This document shows, in pieces, positions 50,614-63,574 of a DNA stretch of 64,000 nt (position 1 is its first letter; each line of letters begins with the position of its first letter). The notes under the pieces are model-generated. The model did no database searches, was not told the DNA's origin, and saw only the letters and a program-made list of their open reading frames with translations. The DNA comes from Pratylenchus scribneri (taxonomy: Eukaryota; Nematoda; Chromadorea; Rhabditida; Pratylenchidae). The position numbers and the translations under genes were made by a program. The stretch lies in contig JAQSEB010000031.1 of the NCBI GenBank assembly GCA_030063045.1, positions 2,728,001 through 2,792,000 on the forward strand, in the 5' to 3' direction.

Positions 50614-51723
50614 TATTATTTTCGAAATTTAATTTAATTAATATAGAGAAGGAGGGTTGAGGCCAGGGTTTGAAACCGAATATTTCAAAACTGTTACAAT
50701 AAAATCGGCTAAATTTTTTTGATTAAATTCCATTTTTAATTGTCTATTCAAATCTTTTTATTTCAGGAAAAAATATTGTCGAGGCGCTGAGATATTATTT
50801 TCGAAATTTAATTTAATTAATATAGAGAAGGAGGGTTGAGGCCAGGGTTTGAAACCGAATATTTCAAAACTGTTACAATAAAATCGGCTAAATTTTTTTG
50901 ATTAAATTCCATTTTTAATTGTCTATTCAAATCTTTTTATTTCAGGAAAAAATATTCTCGAGGCGCTGAGATATGTTTTTCGAAATTTAATTTAATTAAT
51001 ATAGGGAAGGAGGGTTTGGGTCCTAGGTTGAAACCGAATATTTCAAAACTGTTACAATAAAATCGGCTAAATCTTTTTTGATTAAATTCCATTTTTAATT
51101 GTCTATTCAAATCTTTTTATTTCATGAAAAAATATTGTCGAGGCGCTGAGATATGATTTTCGAAATTTTATTATAATTAAATAGAGGGAAGCGTTTAGGT
51201 CCTAGGTTTGAAACCGAATATTTCAAAACTGTTACAATAAAATCGGCTAAATCTTTTTTGATTAAATTCCATTTTTAATTGTCTATTCAAATCTTTTTAT
51301 TTCAGGAAAAAATATTCTCGAGGTGCTGAGATATGATTTTCGAAATTTAATTTAATTAATATAGGGAAGAAGGGTTGAGGCCAGGGTTTGAAACCGAATA
51401 TTTCAAAACTGTTACAATAAAATCGGCTAAATCTTTTTTGATTAAATTCCATTTTTAATTGTCTATTCAAATCTTTTTATTTCATGAAAAAATATTGTCG
51501 AGGCGCTGAGATATTATTTTCGAAATTTAATTTAATTAATATAGGGAAGGAGGGTTGAGGCCAGGGTTTGAAACCGAATATTTCAAAACTGTTACAATAA
51601 AATCGGCTAAATCTTTTTTGATTAAATTCCATTTTTAATTGTCTATTCAAATCTTTTTATTTCAGGAAAAAATATTCTCGAGGCGCTGAGATATTATTTT
51701 CGAAATTTAATTTAATTAATATA

Positions 51724-51903
51724 GGGAAGGAGGGTTGAGGCCAGGGTTTGAAACCGAATATTTCAAAACTGTTACAATAAAATCGGCTAAATCTTTTTTG
51801 ATTAAATTCCATTTTTAATTGTCTATTCAAATCTTTTTATTTCAGGAAAAAATATTCTCGAGGTGCTGAGATATGATTTTCGAAATTTAATTTAATTAAT
51901 ATA
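51724..51903 (+). repeat. Reference subfamily II type A monomer (180 bp)
   Basis: The head is GGGAAGGAGGGTTGAGGCC, preceded by the tail TTTAATTTAATTAATATA, which holds a TTAATTAA palindrome. The body has ACAATAAAATCGGCTAAATC, AATTGTCTATTC, TTTCAGGAAAAAATATT, then CTCGAGGTGCTGAG, which creates a CTCGAG (XhoI) site. It compares directly with subfamily I type A and shows that both subfamilies kept the same two head classes. Confidence 0.9.
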
Positions 51904-52478
51904 GGGAAGAAGGGTTGAGGCCAGGGTTTGAAACCGAATATTTCAAAACTGTTACAATAAAATCGGCTAAATCTTTTTTGATTAAATTCCATTTTTAATT
52001 GTCTATTCAAATCTTTTTATTTCAGGAAAAAATATTCTCGAGGTGCTGAGATATGATTTTCGAAATTTAATTTAATTAATATAGGGAAGAAGGGTTGAGG
52101 CCAGGGTTTGAAACCGAATATTTCAAAACTGTTACAATAAAATCGGCTAAATCTTTTTTGATTAAATTCCATTTTTAATTGTCTATTCAAATCTTTTTAT
52201 TTCATGAAAAAATATTGTCGAGGCGCTGAGATATGATTTTCGAAATTTTATTATAATTAAATAGAGGGAAGCGTTTAGGTCCTAGGTTTGAAACCGAATA
52301 TTTCAAAACTGTTACAATAAAATCGGCTAAATCTTTTTTGATTAAATTCCATTTTTAATTGTCTATTCAAATCTTTTTATTTCAGGAAAAAATATTCTCG
52401 AGGTGCTGAGATATGATTTTCGAAATTTAATTTAATTAATATAGGGAAGGAGGGTTGAGGCCAGGGTTTGAAACCGAA

Positions 52479-55400
52479 TATATCAAAACTGTTACAATAA
52501 AATCGGCTAAATCTTTTTTGATTAAATTCCATTTTTAATTGTCTATTAAAATCTTTTTTTTCATGAAAAAATATTGTCGAGGCGCTGAGATATGATTTTC
52601 GAAATTTTATTATAATTAAATAGAGGGAAGGGTTTAGGTCCTAGGTTTGAAACCGAATATTTCAAAACTGTTACAATAAAATCGGCTAAATTTTTTTTGA
52701 TTAAATTCCATTTTTAATTGTCTATTCAAATCTTTTTATTTCAGGAAAAAATATTCTCGAGGCGCTGAGATATTATTTTCGAAATTTAATTTAATTAATA
52801 TAGGGAAGGAGGGTTGAGGCCAGGGTTTGAAACCGAATATTTCAAAACTGTTACAATAAAATCGGCTAAATCTTTTTTGATTAAATTCCATTTTTAATTG
52901 TCTATTCAAATCTTTTTATTTCAGGAAAAAATATTCTCGAGGTGCTGAGATATGATTTTCGAAATTTAATTTAATTAATATAGGGAAGAAGGGTTGAGGC
53001 CAGGGTTTGAAACCGAATATTTCAAAACTGTTACAATAAAATCGGCTAAATCTTTTTTGATTAAATTCCATTTTTAATTGTCTATTCAAATCTTTTTATT
53101 TCATGAAAAAATATTGTCGAGGCGCTGAGATATGATTTTCGAAATTTTATTATAATTAAATAGAGGGAAGCGTTTAGGTCCTAGGTTTGAAACCGAATAT
53201 TTCAAAACTGTTACAATAAAATCGGCTAAATCTTTTTTGATTAAATTCCATTTTTAATTGTCTATTCAAATCTTTTTATTTCAGGAAAAAATATTCTCGA
53301 GGTGCTGAGATATGATTTTCGAAATTTAATTTAATTAATATAGGGAAGAAGGGTTGAGGCCAGGGTTTGAAACCGAATATTTCAAAACTGTTACAATAAA
53401 ATCGGCTAAATCTTTTTTGATTAAATTCCATTTTTAATTGTCTATTCAAATCTTTTTATTTCATGAAAAAATATTGTCGAGGCGCTGAGATATGATTTTC
53501 GAAATTTTATTATAATTAAATAGAGGGAAGCGTTTAGGTCCTAGGTTTGAAACCGAATATTTCAAAACTGTTACAATAAAATCGGCTAAATCTTTTTTGA
53601 TTAAATTCCATTTTTAATTGTCTATTCAAATCTTTTTATTTCAGGAAAAAATATTCTCGAGGTGCTGAGATATGATTTTCGAAATTTAATTTAATTAATA
53701 TAGGGAAGGAGGGTTGAGGCCAGGGTTTGAAACCGAATATATCAAAACTGTTACAATAAAATCGGCTAAATCTTTTTTGATTAAATTCCATTTTTAATTG
53801 TCTATTAAAATCTTTTTTTTCATGAAAAAATATTGTCGAGGCGCTGAGATATGATTTTCGAAATTTTATTATAATTAAATAGAGGGAAGGGTTTAGGTCC
53901 TAGGTTTGAAACCGAATATTTCAAAACTGTTACAATAAAATCGGCTAAATTTTTTTTGATTAAATTCCATTTTTAATTGTCTATTCAAATCTTTTTATTT
54001 CAGGAAAAAATATTCTCGAGGCGCTGAGATATTATTTTCGAAATTTAATTTAATTAATATAGGGAAGGAGGGTTGAGGCCAGGGTTTGAAACCGAATATT
54101 TCAAAACTGTTACAATAAAATCGGCTAAATCTTTTTTGATTAAATTCCATTTTTAATTGTCTATTCAAATCTTTTTATTTCATGAAAAAATATTGTCGAG
54201 GCGCTGAGATATGATTTTCGAAATTTTATTATAATTAAATAGAGGGAAGCGTTTAGGTCCTAGGTTTGAAACCGAATATTTCAAAACTGTTACAATAAAA
54301 TCGGCTAAATCTTTTTTGATTAAATTCCATTTTTAATTGTCTATTCAAATCTTTTTATTTCAGGAAAAAATATTCTCGAGGCGCTGAGATATTATTTTCG
54401 AAATTTAATTTAATTAATATAGGGAAGGAGGGTTGAGGCCAGGGTTTGAAACCGAATATTTCAAAACTGTTACAATAAAATCGGCTAAATCTTTTTTGAT
54501 TAAATTCCATTTTTAATTGTCTATTCAAATCTTTTTATTTCATGAAAAAATATTGTCGAGGCGCTGAGATATGATTTTCGAAATTTTATTATAATTAAAT
54601 AGAGGGAAGCGTTTAGGTCCTAGGTTTGAAACCGAATATTTCAAAACTGTTACAATAAAATCGGCTAAATTTTTTTGATTAAATTCCATTTTTAATTGTC
54701 TATTCAAATCTTTTTATTTCATGAAAAAATATTGTCGAGGCGCTGAGATATGATTTTCGAAATTTTATTATAATTAAATAGAGGGATGGGTTTGGGTCCT
54801 AGGTTTGAAACCGAATATTTCAAAACTGTTACAATAAAATCGGCTAAATCTTTTTTGATTAAATTCCATTTTTAATTGTCTATTCAAATCTTTTTATTTC
54901 ATGAAAAAATATTGTCGAGGCGCTGAGATATGATTTTCGAAATTTTATTATAATTAAATAGAGGGAAGCGTTTAGGTCCTAGGTTTGAAACCGAATATTT
55001 CAAAACTGTTACAATAAAATCGGCTAAATTTTTTTGATTAAATTCCATTTTTAATTGTCTATTCAAATCTTTTTATTTCATGAAAAAATATTGTCGAGGC
55101 GCTGAGATATGATTTTCGAAATTTTATTATAATTAAATAGAGGGATGGGTTTAGGTCCTAGGTTTGAAACCGAATATTTCAAAACTGTTACAATAAAATC
55201 GGCTAAATTTTTTTTGATTAAATTCCATTTTTAATTGTCTATTCAAATCTTTTTATTTCAGGAAAAAATATTCTCGAGGCGCTGAGATATTATTTTCGAA
55301 ATTTAATTTAATTAATATAGGGAAGGAGGGTTGAGGCCAGGGTTTGAAACCGAATATTTCAAAACTGTTACAATAAAATCGGCTAAATCTTTTTTGATTA

Positions 55401-58400
55401 AATTCCATTTTTAATTGTCTATTCAAATCTTTTTATTTCATGAAAAAATATTGTCGAGGCGCTGAGATATGATTTTCGAAATTTTATTATAATTAAATAG
55501 AGGGAAGCGTTTAGGTCCTAGGTTTGAAACCGAATATTTCAAAACTGTTACAATAAAATCGGCTAAATCTTTTTTGATTAAATTCCATTTTTAATTGTCT
55601 ATTCAAATCTTTTTATTTCAGGAAAAAATATTCTCGAGGTGCTGAGATATGATTTTCGAAATTTAATTTAATTAATATAGGGAAGAAGGGTTGAGGCCAG
55701 GGTTTGAAACCGAATATATCAAAACTGTTACAATAAAATCGGCTAAATCTTTTTTGATTAAATTCCATTTTTAATTGTCTATTAAAATCTTTTTTTTCAT
55801 GAAAAAATATTGTCGAGGCGCTGAGATATGATTTTCGAAATTTTATTATAATTAAATAGAGGGAAGGGTTTAGGTCCTAGGTTTGAAACCGAATATTTCA
55901 AAACTGTTACAATAAAATCGGCTAAATTTTTTTTGATTAAATTCCATTTTTAATTGTCTATTCAAATCTTTTTATTTCAGGAAAAAATATTCTCGAGGCG
56001 CTGAGATATTATTTTCGAAATTTAATTTAATTAATATAGGGAAGGAGGGTTGAGGCCAGGGTTTGAAACCGAATATTTCAAAACTGTTACAATAAAATCG
56101 GCTAAATCTTTTTTGATTAAATTCCATTTTTAATTGTCTATTCAAATCTTTTTATTTCATGAAAAAATATTGTCGAGGCGCTGAGATATGATTTTCGAAA
56201 TTTTATTATAATTAAATAGAGGGAAGCGTTTAGGTCCTAGGTTTGAAACCGAATATTTCAAAACTGTTACAATAAAATCGGCTAAATCTTTTTTGATTAA
56301 ATTCCATTTTTAATTGTCTATTCAAATCTTTTTATTTCAGGAAAAAATATTCTCGAGGCGCTGAGATATTATTTTCGAAATTTAATTTAATTAATATAGG
56401 GAAGGAGGGTTGAGGCCAGGGTTTGAAACCGAATATTTCAAAACTGTTACAATAAAATCGGCTAAATCTTTTTTGATTAAATTCCATTTTTAATTGTCTA
56501 TTCAAATCTTTTTATTTCATGAAAAAATATTGTCGAGGCGCTGAGATATGATTTTCGAAATTTTATTATAATTAAATAGAGGGAAGCGTTTAGGTCCTAG
56601 GTTTGAAACCGAATATTTCAAAACTGTTACAATAAAATCGGCTAAATTTTTTTGATTAAATTCCATTTTTAATTGTCTATTCAAATCTTTTTATTTCATG
56701 AAAAAATATTGTCGAGGCGCTGAGATATGATTTTCGAAATTTTATTATAATTAAATAGAGGGATGGGTTTGGGTCCTAGGTTTGAAACCGAATATTTCAA
56801 AACTGTTACAATAAAATCGGCTAAATCTTTTTTGATTAAATTCCATTTTTAATTGTCTATTCAAATCTTTTTATTTCATGAAAAAATATTGTCGAGGCGC
56901 TGAGATATGATTTTCGAAATTTTATTATAATTAAATAGAGGGAAGCGTTTAGGTCCTAGGTTTGAAACCGAATATTTCAAAACTGTTACAATAAAATCGG
57001 CTAAATTTTTTTGATTAAATTCCATTTTTAATTGTCTATTCAAATCTTTTTATTTCATGAAAAAATATTGTCGAGGCGCTGAGATATGATTTTCGAAATT
57101 TTATTATAATTAAATAGAGGGATGGGTTTAGGTCCTAGGTTTGAAACCGAATATTTCAAAACTGTTACAATAAAATCGGCTAAATCTTTTTTGATTAAAT
57201 TCCATTTTTAATTGTCTATTCAAATCTTTTTATTTCATGAAAAAATATTGTCGAGGCGCTGAGATATGATTTTCGAAATTTTATTATAATTAAATAGAGG
57301 GAAGCGTTTAGGTCCTAGGTTTGAAACCGAATATTTCAAAACTGTTACAATAAAATCGGCTAAATCTTTTTTGATTAAATTCCATTTTTAATTGTCTATT
57401 CAAATCTTTTTATTTCAGGAAAAAATATTCTCGAGGTGCTGAGATATGATTTTCGAAATTTAATTTAATTAATATAGGGAAGAAGGGTTGAGGCCAGGGT
57501 TTGAAACCGAATATATCAAAACTGTTACAATAAAATCGGCTAAATCTTTTTTGATTAAATTCCATTTTTAATTGTCTATTAAAATCTTTTTTTTCATGAA
57601 AAAATATTGTCGAGGCGCTGAGATATGATTTTCGAAATTTTATTATAATTAAATAGAGGGAAGCGTTTAGGTCCTAGGTTTGAAACCGAATATTTCAAAA
57701 CTGTTACAATAAAATCGGCTAAATTTTTTTGATTAAATTCCATTTTTAATTGTCTATTCAAATCTTTTTATTTCATGAAAAAATATTGTCGAGGCGCTGA
57801 GATATGATTTTCGAAATTTTATTATAATTAAATAGAGGGATGGGTTTGGGTCCTAGGTTTGAAACCGAATATTTCAAAACTGTTACAATAAAATCGGCTA
57901 AATCTTTTTTGATTAAATTCCATTTTTAATTGTCTATTCAAATCTTTTTATTTCATGAAAAAATATTGTCGAGGCGCTGAGATATGATTTTCGAAATTTT
58001 ATTATAATTAAATAGAGGGAAGCGTTTAGGTCCTAGGTTTGAAACCGAATATTTCAAAACTGTTACAATAAAATCGGCTAATTTTTTTTGATTAAATTCC
58101 ATTTTTAATTGTCTATTCAAATCTTTTTATTTCATGAAAAAATATTGTCGAGGCGCTGAGATATGATTTTCGAAATTTTATTATAATTAAATAGAGGGAT
58201 GGGTTTAGGTCCTAGGTTTGAAACCGAATATTTCAAAACTGTTACAATAAAATCGGCTAAATCTTTTTTGATTAAATTCCATTTTTAATTGTCTATTCAA
58301 ATCTTTTTATTTCATGAAAAAATATTGTCGAGGCGCTGAGATATGATTTTCGAAATTTTATTATAATTAAATAGAGGGAAGCGTTTAGGTCCTAGGTTTG

Positions 58401-58680
58401 AAACCGAATATTTCAAAACTGTTACAATAAAATCGGCTAAATCTTTTTTGATTAAATTCCATTTTTAATTGTCTATTCAAATCTTTTTATTTCAGGAAAA
58501 AATATTCTCGAGGTGCTGAGATATGATTTTCGAAATTTAATTTAATTAATATAGGGAAGAAGGGTTGAGGCCAGGGTTTGAAACCGAATATATCAAAACT
58601 GTTACAATAAAATCGGCTAAATCTTTTTTGATTAAATTCCATTTTTAATTGTCTATTAAAATCTTTTTTTTCATGAAAAA
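52479..58680 (+). repeat. Subfamily II HOR series marked by TATATCAAAA
   Basis: A haplotype with GAATATATCAAAACTG and ATTAAAATCTTTTTTTTCATG recurs at 52,479, 53,738, 55,715, 57,512 and 58,599. Intervals are 1,259, 1,977, 1,797 and 1,087 bp (7, 11, 10 and 6 monomers). A second marker, GAGGGATGGG, repeats with the 1,977-bp offset (54,781/56,758 and 55,140/57,117). Shared order between markers shows that the units derive from each other by gain and loss of whole monomers. GAAGAAGGGTTGAGG and CTCGAGGTGCTGAG are further shared variants. Confidence 0.83.
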
Positions 58681-59639
58681 ATATTGTCGAGGCGCTGAGA
58701 TATGATTTTCGAAATTTTATTATAATTAAATAGAGGGAAGGGTTTAGGTCCTAGGTTTGAAACCGAATATTTCAAAACTGTTACAATAAAATCGGCTAAA
58801 TTTTTTTGATTAAATTCCATTTTTAATTGTCTATTCAAATCTTTTTATTTCAGGAAAAAATATTCTCGAGGCGCTGAGATATTATTTTCGAAATTTAATT
58901 TAATTAATATAGGGAAGGAGGGTTGAGGCCAGGGTTTGAAACCGAATATTTCAAAACTGTTACAATAAAATCGGCTAAATCTTTTTTGATTAAATTCCAT
59001 TTTTAATTGTCTATTCAAATCTTTTTATTTCATGAAAAAATATTGTCGAGGCGCTGAGATATGATTTTCGAAATTTTATTATAATTAAATAGAGGGAAGC
59101 GTTTAGGTCCTAGGTTTGAAACCGAATATTTCAAAACTGTTACAATAAAATCGGCTAAATCTTTTTTGATTAAATTCCATTTTTAATTGTCTATTCAAAT
59201 CTTTTTATTTCAGGAAAAAATATTCTCGAGGCGCTGAGATATTATTTTCGAAATTTAATTTAATTAATATAGGGAAGGAGGGTTGAGGCCAGGGTTTGAA
59301 ACCGAATATTTCAAAACTGTTACAATAAAATCGGCTAAATCTTTTTTGATTAAATTCCATTTTTAATTGTCTATTCAAATCTTTTTATTTCATGAAAAAA
59401 TATTGTCGAGGCGCTGAGATATGATTTTCGAAATTTTATTATAATTAAATAGAGGGAAGCGTTTAGGTCCTAGGTTTGAAACCGAATATTTCAAAACTGT
59501 TACAATAAAATCGGCTAAATCTTTTTTGATTAAATTCCATTTTTAATTGTCTATTCAAATCTTTTTATTTCAGGAAAAAATATTCTCGAGGCGCTGAGAT
59601 ATGATTTTCGAAATTTAATTTAATTAATATAGGGAAGGA

Positions 59640-60830
59640 GGGTTGAGGCCAAGGTTTGAAACCGAATATTTCAAAATTGTTACAATAAAATCGGCTAAAT
59701 TTTTTGATTAAATTCCATTTTTAATTGTCTATTCAAATCTTTTTATTTCAGGAAAAAATATTCTCGAGGTGCTGAGATATGATTTTCGAAATTTAATTTA
59801 ATTAATATAGGGAAGAAGGGTTGAGGCCAGGGTTTGAAACCGAATATTTCAAAACTGTTACAATAAAATCGGCTAAATCTTTTTTGATTAAATTCCATTT
59901 TTAATTGTCTATTCAAATCTTTTTATTTCATGAAAAAATATTGTCGAGGCGCTGAGATATGATTTTCGAAATTTTATTATAATTAAATAGAGGGAAGCGT
60001 TTAGGTCCTAGGTTTGAAACCGAATATTTCAAAACTGTTACAATAAAATCGGCTAAATCTTTTTTGATTAAATTCCATTTTTAATTGTCTATTCAAATCT
60101 TTTTATTTCAGGAAAAAATATTCTCGAGGCGCTGAGATATGATTTTCGAAATTTAATTTAATTAATATAGGGAAGGAGGGTTGAGGCCAAGGTTTGAAAC
60201 CGAATATTTCAAAATTGTTACAATAAAATCGGCTAAATTTTTTGATTAAATTCCATTTTTAATTGTCTATTCAAATCTTTTTATTTCAGGAAAAAATATT
60301 GTCGAGGCGCTGAGATATGATTTTCGAAATTTAATTTAATTAATATAGGGAAGAAGGGTTGAGGCCAGGGTTTGAAACCGAATATTTCAAAACTGTTACA
60401 ATAAAATCGGCTAAATCTTTTTTGATTAAATTCCATTTTTAATTGTCTATTCAAATCTTTTTATTTCATGAAAAAATATTGTCGAGGCGCTGAGATATGA
60501 TTTTCGAAATTTTATTATAATTAAATAGAGGGAAGCGTTTAGGTCCTAGGTTTGAAACCGAATATTTCAAAACTGTTACAATAAAATCGGCTAAATCTTT
60601 TTTGATTAAATTCCATTTTTAATTGTCTATTCAAATCTTTTTATTTCAGGAAAAAATATTCTCGAGGCGCTGAGATATGATTTTCGAAATTTAATTTAAT
60701 TAATATAGGGAAGGAGGGTTGAGGCCAAGGTTTGAAACCGAATATTTCAAAATTGTTACAATAAAATCGGCTAAATTTTTTGATTAAATTCCATTTTTAA
60801 TTGTCTATTCAAATCTTTTTATTTCAGGAA
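59640..60830 (+). repeat. 3-monomer HOR (~537 bp) in subfamily II
   Basis: GGCCAAGGTTTGAAACC with AAAATTG and a short T6 tract recurs at 59,648, 60,186 and 60,723. Between markers lie an A monomer (GAAGAAGG, TTTCATG) and a B monomer (GAAGCGTTTAGG). The first two copies differ at CTCGAGGTGCTG against GTCGAGGCGCTG. The marker appears once more at 63,769. This is the smallest odd-numbered HOR seen in the window. Confidence 0.82.
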
Positions 60831-61392
60831 AAAATATTGTCGAGGCGCTGAGATATGATTTTCGAAATTTTATTATAATTAAATAGAGGGAAGGGTTTGG
60901 GTCCTAGGTTTGAAACCGAATATTTCAAAACTGTTACAATAAAATCGGCTAAATTTTTTTTGATTAAATTCCATTTTTAATTGTCTATACAAATCTTTTT
61001 ATTTCAGGGAAAAATATTGTCGAGGCGCTGAGATATGATTTTCGAAATTTTATTATAATTAAATAGAGGGAAGGGTTTGGGTCCTAGGTTTGAAACCGAA
61101 TATTTCAAAACTGTTACAATAAAATCTGCTAAATTTTTTTTGATTAAATTCCATTTTTATTTTTCTATTCAAATTTTTTATTTCATGAAAAAATATTGTC
61201 GAGGCGCTGAGATATGATTTTCGAAATTTAATTTAATTAATATAGGGAAGGAGGGTTGAGGCCAGGGTTTGAAACCGAATATTTCAAAACTCTTACAATA
61301 AAATCTGCTAAATTTTTTTTGATTAAATTCCATTTTTCATTTTCTATTCAAATATTTTTATTTCAGGAAAAAATATTCTCGAGGCGCTGAGA
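60784..61392 (+). repeat. Private three-monomer block, copy 2 of the 10,779-bp-offset pair
   Basis: It matches 50,005-50,613: GTCTATAC at 60,983 and ACTCTTAC at 61,290, both exactly 10,779 bp from their partners. On the left the match is lost at a T6/T7 difference. On the right it ends at GAGATATGATTTTCG here against GAGATATTATTTTCG. The offset is near 60 monomers, so it fits either a duplication of a 10-kb segment that later diverged by internal turnover, or insertion of new HORs between old tandem copies. Confidence 0.85.
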
Positions 61393-62857
61393 TATGATTT
61401 TCGAAATTTAATTTAATTAATATAGGGAAGGAAGGTTGAGGCCAGGGTTTGAAACCGTATATTTCAAAACTGTTACAATAAAATCGGCTAAATTTTTTTG
61501 ATTAAATTCCATTTTTATTTTTCTATTCAAATCTTTTTATTTCATGAAAAAATATTGTCGAGGCGCTGAGATATGATTTTCGAAATTTTATTATAATTAA
61601 TATAGGGAAGGAAGGTTGAGGCCAGGGTTTGAAACCGAATATTTCAAAACTGTTACAATAAAATCTGCTAATTTTTTTTTGATTAAATTCCATTTTTAAT
61701 TGTCTATACAAATCTTTTTATTTCAGGGAAAAATATTGTCGAGGCGCTGAGATATGATTTTCGAAATTTTATTATAATTAATATAGGGAAGGAATGTTGA
61801 GGCCAGGGTTTGAAACCGAATATTTCAAAACTGTTACAATAAAATCTGCTAAATTTTTTTTGATTAAATTCCATTTTTATTTTTCTATTCAAATTTTTTA
61901 TTTCATGAAAAAATATTGTCGAGGCGCTGAGATATGATTTTCGAAATTTTATTATAATTAAATAGAGGGAAGGGTTTGGGTCCTAGGTTTGAAACCGAAT
62001 ATTTCAAAATTGTTACAATAAAATCGGCTAAATTTTTTGATTAAATTCCATTTTTATTTTTCTATTCAAATTTTTTATTTCAGGAAAAAATATTGTCGAG
62101 GCGCTGAGATATGATTTTCGAAATTTAATTTAATTAATATAGGGAAGGAGGGTTGAGGCCAGGGTTTGAAACCGAATATTTCAAAACTGTTACAATAAAA
62201 TCGGCTAAATTTTTTTGATTAAATTCCATTTTTAATTGTCTATTCAAATTTTTTATTTCATGAAAAAATATTGTCGAGGCGCTGAGATATGATTTTCGAA
62301 ATTTTATTATAATTAAATAGAGGGATGGGTTTGGGTCCTAGGTTTGAAACCGAATATTTCAAAACTGTTACAATAAAATCTGCTAAATTTTTTTTGATTA
62401 AATTCCATTTTTATTTTTCTATTCAAATTTTTTATTTCATGAAAAAATATTGTCGAGGCGCTGAGATATGATTTTCGAAATTTTATTATAATTAAATAGA
62501 GGGAAGGGTTTGGGTCCTAGGTTTGAAACCGAATATTTCAAAACTGTTACAATAAAATCTGCTAAATTTTTTTTGATTAAATTCCATTTTTAATTGTCTA
62601 TACAAATCTTTTTATTTCAGGAAAAAATATTGTCGAGGCGCTGAGATATGATTTTCGAAATTTAATTTAATTAATATAGGGAAGGAGGGTTGAGGCCAGG
62701 GTTTGAAACCGAATATTTCAAAACTGTTACAATAAAATCGGCTAAATTTTTTTGATTAAATTCCATTTTTAATTGTCTATTCAAATCTTTTTATTTCATG
62801 AAAAAATATTGTCGAGGCGCTGAGATATGATTTTCGAAATTTTATTATAATTAAATA

Positions 62858-63574
62858 GAGGGATGGGTTTGGGTCCTAGGTTTGAAACCGAATATTTCAA
62901 AACTGTTACAATAAAATCGGCTAAATCTTTTTTGATTAAATTCCATTTTTAATTGTCTATTCAAATTTTTTATTTCATGAAAAAATATTGTCGAGGCGCT
63001 GAGATATGATTTTCGAAATTTTATTATAATTAAATAGAGGGATGGGTTTGGGTCCTAGGTTTGAAACCGAATATTTCAAAACTGTTACAATAAAATCGGC
63101 TAAATCTTTTTTTATTAAATTCCATTTTTAATTGTCTATTCAAATTTTTTATTTCATGAAAAAATATTGTCGAGGCGCTGAGATATGATTTTCGAAATTT
63201 TATTATAATTAAATAGAGGGATGGGTTTGGGTCCTAGGTTTGAAACCGAATATTTCAAAACTGTTACAATAAAATCGGCTAAATCTTTTTTGATTAAATT
63301 CCATTTTTAATTGTCTATTCAAATTTTTTATTTCATGAAAAAATATTGTCGAGGCGCTGAGATATGATTTTCGAAATTTTATTATAATTAAATAGAGGGA
63401 TGGGTTTGGGTCCTAGGTTTGAAACCGAATATTTCAAAACTGTTACAATAAAATTGGCTAAATCTTTTTTGATTAAATTCCATTTTTAATTGTCTATTCA
63501 AATCTTTTTATTTCATGAAAAAATATTGTCGAGGCGCTGAGATATGATTTTCGAAATTTTATTATAATTAAATA
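62858..63574 (+). repeat. Run of four near-identical 179-bp monomers
   Basis: GAGGGATGGGTTTGGGTCC heads fall at 62,858, 63,037, 63,216 and 63,395, and the next head (GAGGGAAGGG) at 63,575. Spacing is 179, 179, 179 and 180 bp. The copies share TTTTTTATTTCATG and AAATCTTTTTT, except that the last has the longer CTTTTTATTTC form. Private changes are TTTTTTTATTAAATT near 63,110 and AAAATTGG near 63,450. Here the single monomer, not a dimer or HOR, was amplified. Confidence 0.84.
63037..63215 (+). repeat. Reference subfamily II type B monomer (179 bp)
   Basis: The head GAGGGATGGGTTTGGGTCCTAGG joins the GGTTTGAAACC dyad. The body has AATAAA in ACAATAAAATCGG, then AATTGTCTATTC, TTCAAATTTTTTATTTCATG (one base shorter than the usual form), ATTGTCGAGGCGCTGAG and tail TTTTATTATAATTAAATA. 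The copy also has a private TTTTTTTATTAAATT change in the T-tract region. It belongs to a short run of nearly identical 179-bp units. Confidence 0.9.

Noticed and set aside
52620..52650. Plant-type telomere repeat (GGGTTTAGG in some II heads)
   Set aside because: Only one 9-base match per monomer with no tandem TTTAGGG run; it arises from head variants GGGTTTGGG to GGGTTTAGG.
61523..61711. Minus-strand 62-codon open reading frame
   Set aside because: It is one satellite monomer read in antisense. The predicted peptide is nearly the same as that of the next copy, has no recognisable domain, and is open only because of local tail variants. The monomer length breaks the frame from copy to copy.
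61704..61892. Second minus-strand 62-codon open reading frame, overlapping the first by 8 bp
   Set aside because: Same explanation: it is offset by one 181-bp monomer and in a different frame from its neighbour, so the pair is not a conserved gene or a repeat protein.
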